DNA of 64,000 nt from Zizania palustris (lineage: Eukaryota > Streptophyta > Magnoliopsida > Poales > Poaceae), in NCBI GenBank assembly GCA_019279435.1, contig JAAALK010000284.1, positions 64,784,773-64,848,772 on the forward strand, in the 5' to 3' direction. The notes beneath the pieces are model-generated. The model worked only from the letters and a program-made list of their open reading frames with translations, ran no database searches and had not been told where the DNA came from. A program made the translations under genes and the position numbers. This document shows positions 1-10,618 of this stretch, one piece after another. How positions within the stretch are numbered: position 1 is the stretch's first letter; each line of letters opens with the position of its first letter.

Positions 1-19
1 TCTTGTGCAAGTGGTAGAT

Positions 20-829
20 TGAAGGATATGCCCAAGAAAATTACATGGATCGGAAGTTCCGATAGGTAGAATCGGAAGTTCCGGTTAATTTCTGGTCGCG
101 ATACTGAGAGCAATTGTTACTTCAAAAGATTCGATATGTTATCGGAAGTTCCGATGAGCCAGAAGTTCCGATTTGGAATTGGGGAACTTTTTTACTAATT
201 GGAAGTTCCGATATGGTATCGAAAGTTCCGAGGTGGGCATTAACAGATTGTATCTATTGCGTATCGTAGTGTGTCAAGAGACCTAAAATACCATGTCAGA
301 AGTTCCGATACAGGATCGGAAGTTCCGACGTGGGCAAAAAGATTGGATCTGTTATGGTTCAAGATAAGCACGATCTAGGGGCCCTCAGCCCTATATAAGG
401 AGAGGAGGAGGACATCTTGGGGATAGCAATAAGCCTAGATTAGACCTAGCCACCAAGAGTCCTCTCCTCCCTTTCTTGATCTCAAACGATGAGGTCGAGG
501 ATTTCCCATCTCTCACGTGTGGTGCTAGCACGCTGCTGTGGGAGGAACTCCATCCCTATATGTGTGGACTCCGTGCAGGCGTTGCTTTGTAAGGGACGCT
601 CTGGCCGTCACCACGAGGAAAGGAGACTTCTTCATCAATTTTATCGGCGAGGAACGGGCGGGAAAAGCGTGGATAGGCTTGACGCGCTTCATCAACCTCT
701 TCTTCCGTTGCACCTAGCGCGTCAAGTGCTAGAAGGTACCGATATATGATATCACACGCGCATGAGTCTAGGGCCATAGGGTGGAAATTTTTGAATTTCC
801 GGCTAGCGTAGCTTCCCCATTCCCCTACA
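20..829 (+). mobile_element. Copia LTR (Cop-C family), duplicated copy
   Basis: The LTR begins TGAAGGATAT directly after a degraded polypurine tract (bases 9-19) and ends CCCTACA. It is collinear with the Cop-C 3' LTR at 18526-19340 and closer to it than the Cop-C 5' LTR is. It holds several copies of the near-palindrome ATCGGAAGTTCCGAT (about 50-330) and a TATATAA box at 392-398. The internal region that should precede it lies left of the window. Confidence 0.9.
392..398 (+). promoter_or_regulatory. TATA box of Cop-C family LTR
   Basis: TATATAA follows a GC-rich CCCTCAGCCC stretch. The equivalent box is intact in the Cop-C 5' LTR (11917-11923) and altered in the 3' LTR near 18901. Its place about 370 bp into the LTR fits a U3 core promoter. 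Confidence 0.6.
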
Positions 830-1338
830 GAAGATGGACTGAACTAATGCGGAAAGTAGATGAAAAGTAGACGTACGATTCAAAACTAGGGTTTTGAAGT
901 ATTAATCTGTGTCGATTTATTTGAGTCGGCCTCACCCCTATATTTGTAGGGGTTAGTCCTGATGCACCTGGCTACAACTCTACCTCTAACCTGATTAGGA
1001 TTCGACCTAAACAAGATAAGATTTTATTAGGGATCAAAACAACCCGAATCCTTAACAGATTCACCCCCTCAGGCCTACCCGAGGTAGGCCTTCGGCAGGC
1101 CTGCCGAAGTAGGCCCTTCAGCCCGAAGCCTTTCGGCGAAGCAGGCCGCTGAAGGGGCCCTTCAGGCCGAAGCTAGCCTGCGAAGCAGGCCGCTGAAGGG
1201 CAACCAAAGCCCCATTCGGATCGGCCTTCGGCACTTCAGGGCTTCGGCCTGTGCTAGGAATTGCATATTTTTTTGCCCAAATTACCAGAAATTCATATTT
1301 GTCAACTTCGACCATTAATTCCATTTTTGCTATCAACA
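830..1338 (-). mobile_element. Partial Tat-like gypsy LTR (Gyp-D family), duplicated copy
   Basis: This is the U3-side part of a minus-strand LTR; it ends (plus-strand view) GCTATCAACA at 1338. It is homologous to 19341-19851 and to the Gyp-B LTR at about 34085-34547. It is cut at 830 by the copia LTR, exactly as at 19341. It contains a perfect 20-bp palindrome at 1090-1109 and many CTTCGG/CCGAAG hexamers. Confidence 0.85.
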
Positions 1339-1377
1339 CATCCCCCTGCCTTTTAGCAAACTTAGTGAGCTAAAAGC
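1339..1377 (-). promoter_or_regulatory. Polypurine tract and adjacent stem-loop
   Basis: Read on the minus strand this is GGCAGGGGGATG directly before the LTR, the expected primer site for plus-strand DNA synthesis. Just upstream in element sense is an 8-bp stem (1350-1357 with 1369-1376) and an 11-base loop. The same stem-loop occurs at 19863-19889 and 34560-34586. Confidence 0.7.
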
Positions 1378-1567
1378 ACAACAGACTAAAGATGATATCC
1401 CCCATATCGTACCTTTTGACACCTCAAGCACTTTGACACCTCAAGCACTTTGCCACACACTTTGCCACACACCTGCCATTCAAAGCTCTTTGAAATCGCT
1501 CTCCTTTTAGAGACTCCAAAAAGTATGTGTTACCTGGAGCAATTTTAGCCACCTTAAAAGGACCTTC

Positions 1568-2078
1568 CTAGCCAGGCAACCATTTACCAAATTTCCGACT
1601 TTTAGTGCCTAAGGGCAAAATCGTTTTACAAACCAAGTCACCAACTTGAAACGATTTTGCTTTGACTATTTTGTTGTAGGATTTCGCTACTCTCCTCTTG
1701 TCCTTTTCTATAGCCTCTAGAGCCCTTAACCTCTTATCGGTCACTTCTTCCAAATTATCCTTCAAAAGGGTTTTATATTCATTGACCGATAAACCATCTC
1801 GCTCAAGAAATCTCAATGAGCAAAGATCTACCTCTACTAGTAGAACGACTTCTTGTCCATATACTAACTCATATGGACTAACTTTGGTAGAACCATGCTT
1901 TGAAACTCTACAAGCCCATAATGCCTCAGAAAGCACTTCATTCCACCTTTCAGGGAACTCTTCAATTTTCTTCTTAATGAGCTTAATTACAATTTTATTA
2001 CTAGACTCGGCCTGACCATTGTCCTGAGCATAGTATGGCAAAGAATTTATCAACTTAATACCATAAAATTTGGCAAAG
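1568..2078 (-). pseudogene. Integrase C-terminal remnant of a Tat-like gypsy element
   Basis: An open frame of 161 codons carries the end of the integrase core (ANGQAESSNK-like segment, here with DNGQAESSNK) followed by KKKIEEFPERW, SPYELVYGQE and the GDLVCKTILPLG C-terminal segment. These match the better preserved integrase of Gyp-B at 34749-35693. The catalytic glutamate lies in the AESSN segment; the two aspartates are missing because the upstream part is displaced by the Gyp-A-type LTR at 2079. The 230 bases between this frame and the polypurine tract hold no frame and look like element 3' UTR, including a small local duplication near 1430-1475. No function is expected. Confidence 0.85.
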
Positions 2079-2140
2079 TGTGACGCCCCGATTTACCAAA
2101 TCAAAACATTATTGAATTTCCATAGAAAAACAATAATAAC
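2079..2140 (-). mobile_element. 62-bp fragment of Gyp-A-type LTR end
   Basis: It begins TGTGACGCCCCGATTTACC, the plus-strand view of the 3' end of the Gyp-A LTR. It is flanked on the left by CAAAG exactly as at 20581-20585. Homology stops at about 2140, where Gyp-E protease sequence begins, so this is the breakpoint of the duplication and not a natural LTR end. Confidence 0.85.
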
Positions 2141-2756
2141 AGAGGCCGAGGCCGATGTTGCTCAGTTGAACCTTGGCCCATGGGAGGCCATTTTCGAGAA
2201 GCCTGAGGATACGACTCATCACCTGAAGCCTCTCTACGTCAAGGAGCACATCGATGGGAAGCCGATCTTGAGGATGCTGGTAGATGGAGGCGCCACCATC
2301 AACTTGATGCTGTACTCTCTACTGAAGAAGCTCCGCAAGAATGAAGACGAGCCGATGAGTACCCACCCAATGCTCAACGGCTTCAATGGTGAGAGCTCCA
2401 AGGCCAAGGGCGTGCTTTCTTTGGAGCTGATGGTGGGAAACAAGACATTGCCAACGACGTTCTTCGTCGTCGATGTGCAAGGTAACCATAGTGTGATACT
2501 TGGGTGTGATTGGATTCACGCAAATTGTTTTATTCCATCTACTTTGCACCAGTGCCTGATTCAGTGGGACGACGATGATGTAGAGGTTGTACTAGCTGAT
2601 ACTTCAACCCAGGTTGCTTTGGCCGATATGTCTATTAACGCCGTTCATGATAAGGTAGAATGCTTGTCAGGTAGAGATCTCTCAGACTATGACTTTGTTA
2701 GCGTGTCTGAGGGAAGCTTTGTTCCAGTGTCTATAAAGTCGGCTGGTGTAGCATGA
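2141..2756 (+). pseudogene. Aspartic protease region of Gyp-E
   Basis: An uninterrupted frame encodes the retroviral-type aspartic protease that would cut the polyprotein. The active site reads LVDGGATINLM with the aspartate codon at 2283-2285; DGGA in place of DSGA or DTGA is usual for Tat elements and also occurs in Gyp-B. Further shared segments are GNKTLPTTFFVVDVQGNHSVILGCDWI and the LHQCLIQWD block. The frame ends with a stop at 2754-2756 that overlaps the next frame by four bases. The N-terminal linker to gag is lost at the 2140 breakpoint. Confidence 0.8.
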
Positions 2757-4308
2757 CTATCTCTGAACTAGTAGTCATGTCTAGTAAGAGTAATCTTGAT
2801 TGGCTAAAGTCTCGTGTGGAGCAATATAGGTATTCTAAAGACGGTATTGCCAAAGCCATTGAAGATTTTAGCGAAGTAGAAAAGTTAGGTCAAGGTTTTG
2901 CGTCGGCCGATCCTTTGGAAGAGGTTGATATAGGTGATGGTAGTATTCCAAGGTCAACTTTTGTAAACAAGAATTTCCAGATGATGAAAGGCCAAAGTAA
3001 TAAAGTTGCTTCGGTCGTATGTCGATTGTTTGCATGGGAGTACAGTGAGATGCCCAGACTAAGCCGTGAGCTCATGGAGCATCAGCTGCCTATCAAACCC
3101 GGGTTTAGGCCTTATAAACAACCCCCTCTTCACTTTAATTTGGTCGTATATGACTGAGTTAAAGAGGAAATAGAACGATTACTCAAGGCTGAATTTATTA
3201 GGCCATGCAGGTATGCTGAATGGGTTGCTAACATTATGCCTATAGAGAAGAAAGGAAGTGGCAAGATTCACATATGTATTGATTTCGAGGACTTGAACAA
3301 GGCCACTCTGAAGGACAAGTATCCCATGTAGATAGATGACATGTTGATCAACGATGCTTCAGGACATAAGGTACTAAGTTTTCTTGGTGGCAATGCTAGT
3401 TATAATCAAATCTTTATGGTTGAAGAGGACGTCTATAAGACTGCCTTTTGATGCCTTGGTTTTGTCAGCTTGTTTGAGTGGGTTGTAATGACTTTTGGTT
3501 TAAAAATGTTGGCGCTACATATCAATGTGCTATGAACTTGATCTTTCATGATTTGCAAGGAGTTATGCTAGAAGTCTATATAGATGATGTTGTAGTCAAA
3601 TCGGATGCTATGGGAAACCATTTAGCCGATTTGAGAGTTGATTTTGATAGGATGCATCAGTATGGCTTAAAGATGAACCGCTCAAGTGTGCTTTTGGTGT
3701 GTCGGTTGGCAAGTTCTTAGGATTCATGATTTATGAAAGACGTATTGAGATTGACCTAAGAGACTTGATAAGATTAAGAACTGTGAAGCGCCGACATGCA
3801 AGAGAGATGTGCAAAAGTTGCTACGCAAGGTTAATTATTTGTGTCGTTTCATATCTAACTTGTCTAGCAAGATCGATGCTTTTGTACCCATACTTTAGCT
3901 AAAGAACGAAGCCAAATTCACTTGGGGGGCAAGTCAACAACGTGCTTTTGAGAAAATTAAAGAGTGCTTGTCATCACCGCCTATGGTAGAACACCAAAAG
4001 CTGGGATTCTGTTTTGACTATATGTTGCTGCACAAGATAGCATGATAGGAGCTGTGCTAACTCAGGAAGTGGATGTAAAAGAGTACATCATCACATTCTT
4101 GAGTCGCCGCCTATTGGATGTATAGACGAGGTACGTGTTCTTAGAACATTTGTGTTTATCACTTTATTATGCATGTACCAAACTTTGACACTATCTTATA
4201 TCTAGCACATGTATTGTTACTTGTTAAACTAATGTTATCAAGTACATGTTGCAAAAGCCGATTCTAAGTGGGAGAATCAGAAAATGGGCTTATGCTTTGA
4301 TTGAGTAT
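2753..4308 (+). pseudogene. Reverse transcriptase and first RNase H of Gyp-E
   Basis: The region aligns with Gyp-B 36651-38238. Recognisable pieces are SNLDWLKSRVEQYR, the primer-grip-side segment around 3240-3330 (KGSGKIHICIDFEDLNKAT), VGATYQ near 3510 and the catalytic YIDDVVVKS at about 3578-3605. The catalytic aspartates are present, but the gene is dead: stops at about 3155, 3328 and 3449, and shifts near 3497 and 3690. The tail near 4250-4308 is the connection to RNase H (KWAYALIEY), where the solo LTR is inserted. Its continuation resumes at 7706. Confidence 0.8.
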
Positions 4309-7300
4309 TGTGGCGCCCCGATTTACCGAAATCGGAACATTATTGAATTTCATAAGAAAAACAATAATACAAGAGGTTCATCATGCGACAATCGTACATA
4401 CGACAGTATTCATGGTACGCAGACCATATTTATTACATCATAGTTAAATAAAAACAATAATAAATTAAATTGCATGACGAACGCCTTCTTCAAGATCATT
4501 CCGCTTGACTGGGTCGCTACTCCAGACCGTCTTCATAGTAGACATCCTCTGAGGTGTTCAACGGGTATGAGTACAAAAAGTACTCAACAAGCCATCGCAA
4601 ATGCAGGTAATAATGCAAGGTAATAACAAAGGAAGGATAATTGGCTAAAAGTGCGGAAAAGTACATTTTCAGTTATTGCAGTTAATGTAGTCATGTTTAT
4701 CATGCGGAAAGTAAACATGAACAATAATAACATCATCTAACTCGATGAGTACGTTTTACCTCCTCGCACAACAGTCCTTACATGTCAAACCATCATGCAC
4801 ATACATATTCAAAGTAATCTAACTGTGGGATGTCACGCAACCCGCCCTTGACCGTGGGCTCGGCTTTTCGAAAAGATTTAAGACTCTGATCAGAGATGTA
4901 CTACTGTACCCACAAGGCATGCACTCATCCCTAACGAGATGACCCATACCACGGGAACTCGTGCCAAAACCTCAGCATGAAATGCTCCAAGCGATAACCA
5001 CCCGCTCTAGGTTTCGCCGGCGCGCCAGGCCGCATCCCGGCTAACGTCGCACCCCCTTTTGCGCCACGTCAGTACAAGCCACCCGCAGGTGCTGCTTGAC
5101 CCATATCCAAACGGTGGCCTCGGTTTGGAACACTCCATACCTTAGTTAGGACTTACCCATTAGACTTGTGGTTAGTACGGAAGTGTATTGTAATGGATCC
5201 CTCAGACCGGTCCTTATAGTGCCCCGGGTGCTACCAACCAATGCCCTAGCTTGCACCCGGAACCCACCATGCATACACTCACAACCATAACTCATCACCG
5301 ACAGAATTCCAAGGATAAGAAGTAACGGGGATCATATAGTAGAACCATTTTGCTACGACTCATTTTTATCCTATAGCGATCGTGTCAATACATTGGACAC
5401 TAGCTAATATCATTAATCATATGGTGACAAGGAGGTTAGGCGAGATAGCATGGCTTGGGTTGCACATCAAGGTCGGGGGATCCTAAATAAATATATTGTA
5501 AGGGTTTTCATTGGACTAATGCATGTATAGCCTATGTGTTTTAGCCATAGTTTAATAAAGCATGGGTTCAATATGCTCAAAAGATTGGTTTGGTGACTTG
5601 CCTTGTTCAGTGAATGGGGAGGGAGGAACTTCCGGGAAATATTCCGGCTCCTCGACGACATCGTAGTCTTTCCAATATAATAAAGGAAAATAAAATAAAT
5701 ACAAAATCCAATCTAAACTATATAAAATCACACAACAAGCACATAGGTTTAAGTTTGTTTGATTTAAAGAAAAATCAAGTTGTTAAGGTTCTGAAATTCA
5801 TTTTATAAATAATTTTTAAAAGGAATTAAAATGAAGTGTTGTTCTTTGGAAAAAAGAGTTTTAAAATGTGAGTAACCTCATTTAAACATCCTAATCAATT
5901 TAAGATAAAAGGTTCATGGGCAATGTAGAGGTTTCCAGTATATGAACAAAAAGCAAATAACTAGGAATTTTAATGAAATTCAAATAATTGAAATTACATT
6001 TTTACCCTAAGGGCATTTGAATACCTATTTAAATAATCATGAAAAAGTCTAAAGTAACATACTGTTTTTAGTGAAATAAAGTGTAGATAATAAAATTATA
6101 AAATTTCTGGAATTGAAATGGCAATTTTTAGAGTTCAAATGCGCCAGATTTGAATTTTACAAGTTTAAACACTTTCTGGAATTTATTTTTAAATTTAATT
6201 CCCCTCGGGTCCACGGTGAACCCGCGCACTGTCCGCGTGGTTCCGGCCCAATCTGGACCGTTGGATCCAGATCCAACGCGCGAGGGCGAGGCGGGGGCGT
6301 TAAGTGAAAATGGACGCGCGAGATTAAAAGGCCGAACCGGTATGCGATGGGCGGCTGAGATTAAACGCGGGTTTTAAATATTAACGAACGCGCGAGATTA
6401 AAACGTACCCCTTCGCTCAGATCCAATGGCGCAGATTAAACCGCACATGGGATTTAACCGGTACCGATAGATCCTAGATCGCACGGTCAGGATCAAATCC
6501 AACACGGCACGGGTACTCGACCCGTGCCGGTCATCTTCTCCGGCGACGGCGAGCAAGTCAAAGGCCACGGTGAGCGAGCCAGAGGCCACGACGAGCGATG
6601 GCGGTCGTGTCAAAGGCCTAAAACTGGAAAGAGGGCGACTAGGGGGTCATGAGGGTACCCTTGCGGTGACGAATGGTCGACGGAGCAAGGCCGGCGACGA
6701 GCGGAGGCGATGGAGGCGTTCAGGTCCTTGGTGGCGACGGCGATCCGGCGGGGTTCATCGACGATGGAGTGGTGGCTGGGGTCGGTGAGGTCCTTGTGGT
6801 CGTAGCGGTGCGGTCGGCGAGGACGGAGGGGGACTCCGGCGACGGCTGGAGGACGGGCGGCGGTGGTGCGCTAAAACTAGAAGTGAGGGCGTTCTGTGCG
6901 TCCTTGCAGTGTGTGAGCGTGGGGATCGAATGCGGGGCACCAGGGGATTTAAATAAGGTCACCGGCGGGGGCAGATGGGGCGCAATTGGGGGAGGCTGGA
7001 GTAAACACGGGTTTAATCACCGGCGAGCTCAGGTTGCAGGCGGATTCATTGAATTGGGACGCGATCCGGCTGGGTTTAATGAGGGAAATGGTCACCGGAG
7101 CGCGGGGGTTTGATTGCCAGGCTTAATTCGAGGGGAGGGGGTTGGGGGTAGGGGATCCGAGGCGAGTAATGGCGTCGGCCGGCGAGGGGGGGGGGGCGAT
7201 TTGGGGGCGGATCTCGCGGGGACAAAGGACCTGACAGGACGGGGGCCACCTACCAGCGAGCGTGAGATGGGGCGGTCGGCGCCGACAGGTGGGGCCGTGG

Positions 7301-7700
7301 TGTCGGGCATGCGCGCGAGGGGAGAGGGGCTCACTGACGGGTAGGGTCGGGCTGTCAGTCCGAGGCGGGTGAGAGTAACGGGCTGGGCCGTCCGGGAGAG
7401 AGAAAAAGGGAGGGGCGTGGTCCATTACTGTTTTAAAGGTTTTCTGATTTAAAATATTTGCAGAAAATAGATTAAATCCTTTGGGGCATTTCCAGGGTGG
7501 ATAAAATTTGTAAAAATTCTCAAAAATATATCTTGGCCTTGGGAGTTTATACAAAAATTTTCAGCTCCTGGTTTGGTCATTAACTCTATGTTGTAGTTCA
7601 AAATGGGAGAGGAGGGTATTTAAGGTATTTCCCAAATTAATAAATTCAAGAAATTGAATTAAATAATATTTTCATTACTTTGAAAATTTGGGGTGTTACA
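4309..7700 (-). mobile_element. Solo LTR of Gyp-A (Tekay-like) family, TSD AGTAT
   Basis: The 3392-bp unit begins TGTGGCGCCCCG and ends GGGGTGTTACA, with identical AGTAT at 4304-4308 and 7701-7705. No internal region is attached, so it is a solo LTR left by LTR-LTR recombination. Its sense strand is minus, judged against the full element Gyp-A. It has AT-rich arms and a GC-rich core (about 6190-7400). A TATA-like TATTTAA (minus) sits at 6949-6955, and a 10-bp perfect stem at 6505-6514/6520-6529. Short frames in the core are proline/serine/arginine-rich on one strand and glycine/valine-rich on the other, as expected of GC-rich DNA; I do not call genes here. Confidence 0.93.
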
Positions 7701-7972
7701 AGTATGACTTGGCTTATGAACCTCTGAAAGCTATGAAAGGCCAAGTCGTCGCAAATTTTATATTTGATCACCATGTAGATGTCAATTGGAGTAGTGATAC
7801 TTCTTTGATTGAGGTAAAACCATGAAAACTTTACTTTGATGGTTCGGCTTGCAAAAATGGCCAAGGTATTGAGTTGTGCTCATATCACCTAGTGGTATGA
7901 GTTTCGAGACCTTGGCCCGGTTAGAGTTTCCTTGTACTAATAATCAAGTCGAATGTGAAGCTTTGTTGTTAG

Positions 7973-9610
7973 TGAGAAACCATGTTGAAGAATATGGTTT
8001 TGATATTCCAGATGTGATGAGTGATTGTCAACGGAAGTAAATGGAAGGGACAGATGAAGACCTGCCGAGTCTGAGGCGCATGTGACTCAGGTACACGGGC
8101 AGTGAGCGATGGCCGGGCAGAGGAGCTGCGGAGTCGGGCTGGCCCAATCCGTGGTACATGGCTAGGAGCGGCAGATGATCCACTGGTCTGTTGACTAGGT
8201 TTGACTCAGGTACACGGGCGGCGAGCGATTGCCGGGCTGAGGGAGCTGCGGGGTCGGGTCGGCCCAATCCGGGTACCCGGTGCGAAGACGGTGGATGCTT
8301 TGTCAGTTTCGGCGTAAAACTGACAATCTATCATTAATTCATTTTTAGGATATTAATATTTAGTTTTTAAGTTTAGAATATTTTTATTCGAGTCAGTTAA
8401 TTTTTCTAAGAATATTTTAGTAATTTTCGGAATTTATTTTAGAGTCAGTTTATTTTACCCGAGGGTAAAGTAGTCTTTTCATGTATTAGAATTTGCCTAT
8501 AAATAGGCCCCTATCCCCTTGGGGATAGTTGACTGTTTTCCCAAAATTAATCTACAGTCCAGTTTTCTTCGCCGCAAGTATTTTTTTCCATCTTCGATCT
8601 GCGTCTATTCGTTACTGTTCATCGGGTGCGTCGCAAATCCGGCGGAGTCCTGTGTGTGGCAGTGCACCAGCAGAGGCACATCCAAGCAAGCGCAGCGCTG
8701 CATGCCTAGCGCGGGAGCAGGCTACTCCGAATAGCCTTCACGGTAGCCAGCCATAGGGCCTGCAGTGCGGTCACATCCAGGCACGGAGATCGGAGGCGGC
8801 TAGGAAAGCTACATCGCTGCATGCAGCGCCTGTAATCTCCAAAGAGCTCAGGCGCGATTCTTCGGCAACACATTGTCTTCGCGCAGGCGCATGCGACGGT
8901 CGACGTTGGTTTTTCCCTCTCGGTGTGGTTCACGGCGACTTGAACGATGAGGAAGGTAAGTTTCTAATCTCCTATTTTTAGTAGATCAATATTTAGAGAT
9001 AATCATCCATTAATTAATTAGCCGAAAATTTATTTCGAAATCTCGTTTTTATTTTAATCTGTTAAATTGTATCTCCTATTTTTCGGCTAGCTAATCAAAT
9101 CATTATCTGGTTTTTTAATTAGCATGAAAAATAATAAATTTCGTAGTTAATTGTTAATCTGTTAACATTTTATTAGTTATCTCGTATTATTTATTTAAGT
9201 GTCTTTATCTGCTCATATAAAAAGAATAGAAAAATTTATTAGTCGCAGTTATATTGTTATACTAGTTTTTACCTGAAATATTTTCGGGTTAATCTCGAAT
9301 TAATTTTTATCGATCCATGTTTTATTTATTTAATTAGTATTTTATTTCTAGACTGAAATTTAAATATTTCGTCATTGTTTTTCCTAGGTGTTTTTAATTA
9401 CTGTAGTAGTTTTATTTAGATTATCTTCTATATATCATTCTAATTAGGACACCGTTTTTTTTGGGCTAGACAACTTTAATTTCTGAAATTTGCTTTCCAA
9501 ATATTATTTGTCTGGTTAAGTTCTTTTGGGTGTTGGGATTAAAATATAGTTTAGCAATAAATTTTTAGGCGCCCATTCACCCCCCTCTGGTCGCTACTTT
9601 CGGTCCTACA
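7973..9610 (+). mobile_element. Solo SIRE-like copia LTR, TSD GTTAG
   Basis: A 1638-bp unit starting TGAGAAACCATG and ending CGGTCCTACA is bracketed by GTTAG at 7968-7972 and 9611-9615. Its start matches the Cop-F 3' LTR (53238) and its end matches the Cop-F 5' LTR (ending 45871), so it is a solo LTR of that family or a close relative. It has a TATAAATA box at 8498-8505 and two imperfect direct repeats around ACTCAGGTACACGGGC (about 8088-8165 and 8205-8280). The rest is AT-rich with no frame worth calling. Confidence 0.9.
8498..8505 (+). promoter_or_regulatory. TATA box of SIRE-like LTR
   Basis: TATAAATA lies in a GCCTATAAATAGG context that recurs at 53829-53836 in the Cop-F 3' LTR. It is about 525 bp into the LTR, consistent with a U3 promoter. 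Confidence 0.65.
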
Positions 9611-9722
9611 GTTAGGACTTGAATTGCTAAGCTCCATGGGTATTAAATATGGTCATGCATATGATGATGCACTATTAGTAGTTCAACAAGTAGCTAAGGA
9701 TGCTCAATGCTTTAATGGTTTG

Positions 9723-10618
9723 TGTTGACACAAAAATGTGCCACCGCACTTGAGCCGGTTCGACGATCCAAAAATGTGCCTGATACTTAGGGATAAACCT
9801 AAGCGTAACACAGTGCTGACGTCACATTCTGACTACCCTTAACAGTGGCAAGGGGGTGGAGTCGCCAGGCAATCAGATTGTACAAAGATAATCCAATTAG
9901 CCGAAGTGTATAGATAAAATAACCAAACCGGCTGAGCAAAGCCTGATTGATCTAAAGTACACCGTGCGAAGGGTCACCGAAGGAAGGCCTTTGACATCTG
10001 GTGCGAAGCATGCACCGAAGGTAACCTTCGGCGTTCAGATCGATTTGACCAAAGATAGGCTTCGAACAGATCGCAACGCGAAGTCGCCTCCGAACAACAG
10101 GGTTTGGCGTGAAGCCTCTAGTGTGACGAGGTCCTTTGTGGAGTGTTCTAGCGTGTCTCCAGTGTGAAGTAACTCTGGTGCGAAGTGGCTCCAGCACGTG
10201 GAATCTGACCAAACCGACAATGGCGTGATGGATCCGGTAGGAACAAACGAAGCGAAGACCTACCGAAGGGTGCGCTGGCAGCCTCCGAAACTAGCTTCCT
10301 AGCTCCGAAAATTGCCTTCCCAGGGTCATATTGAAGTGAGGATCCCTGGCGAAGGAGTTCTGAACGTAAATCCTGCAAAAACACAAAGATCAAGTGCCAA
10401 TTCGGCCTAGAGACCAAATTACCAAGCATAGTAGTAGGAAAACATGTATAACGAAGGGTAACAATCTATTACGTAGATTAACGGATGGTTCACATGCGAA
10501 CCAACAAAGCATTAGCAATATGTTACGTAGATTAACAGATGATTCACAAGTGAATCAATAAGGCTTACCATGATTACGGCGTGGCCGACAGAGGGCTTCC
10601 AGTGAAAACACACAAAGA
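9723..10618 (-). mobile_element. Gyp-D 3' LTR, left part
   Basis: The start aligns with Gyp-B from 33258, including the GACTACCCTTA, GGAGTCGCCA and AATCCAATTAGCCG blocks. The alignment stops at 10618 where Cop-C begins and resumes at 19341: CAGAGGGCTTCCAG on the left and the GAAGATGGACTG side on the right rejoin the Gyp-B order. CTTCGG/CCGAAG motifs are dense. Confidence 0.88.

Larger units (their letters stand above)
1..2140. repeat. Segmental duplicate of 18507-20647
   Basis: This stretch matches 18507-20647 in order and orientation: copia LTR, Gyp-D-type LTR piece, integrase remnant, and the first 62 bases of a Gyp-A-type LTR. The match ends abruptly near 2140, where Gyp-E protease sequence starts. 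The same junctions recur, including the cut inside the Gyp-D LTR and the CAAAG flank of the Gyp-A LTR, so this is a copy of an already nested locus and not independent insertions. The copies differ by scattered substitutions and small indels, by eye a few percent. Homology continues to base 1, so the duplication probably extends left of the window. Confidence 0.9.
2141..9722 (+). mobile_element. Gyp-E: truncated Tat-like Ty3/gypsy retrotransposon
   Basis: This is the bottom layer of the nest. In order on the plus strand it has protease, reverse transcriptase with RNase H, and the second (archaeal-type, aRNH) RNase H that marks the Tat lineage. Gag and LTRs are not visible: the left side ends at a recombination breakpoint and the right side is interrupted by Gyp-D. 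Two solo LTRs with intact TSDs sit inside it (4309-7700 and 7973-9610). Gyp-B is a relative, and alignment to it places each interruption exactly. Frames carry many stops and shifts. Confidence 0.85.
7701..9722 (+). pseudogene. Second (aRNH-type) RNase H of Gyp-E, split by a solo LTR
   Basis: 7706-7972 continues the reading interrupted at 4308 (DLAYEPL, then KLYFDGSACKNGQG with the first catalytic aspartate). 9616-9722 continues it after the SIRE-like LTR (LELL..HAYDDALLVVQQVAKDAQCFNGL). The enzyme would remove RNA during reverse transcription; a second RNase H after the RT-linked one is the Tat hallmark. A TGA replaces the codon before KLYFDGS and a shift follows near 7870. The domain is cut at 9722 by the Gyp-D LTR, and its C-terminal part is not in the window. 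Confidence 0.8.

Noticed and set aside
489..777. Small frames near 489-777, 12000 and 18998-19259
   Set aside because: They recur only because the copia LTR recurs; they lie after the TATA box in R-U5 and are not conserved as proteins.
1..2140. Assembly duplication as explanation for the repeat with 18507-20647
   Set aside because: Many scattered substitutions and indels separate the copies, so they are distinct sequences; a misjoin exactly at 2140 is still possible.
6113..7554. Overlapping frames of up to 146 codons on both strands in a GC-rich block
   Set aside because: They lie inside a solo LTR with exact TSDs, are low-complexity (Gly/Arg/Val or Pro/Ser/Arg), and are not conserved as frames in the other three LTR copies.
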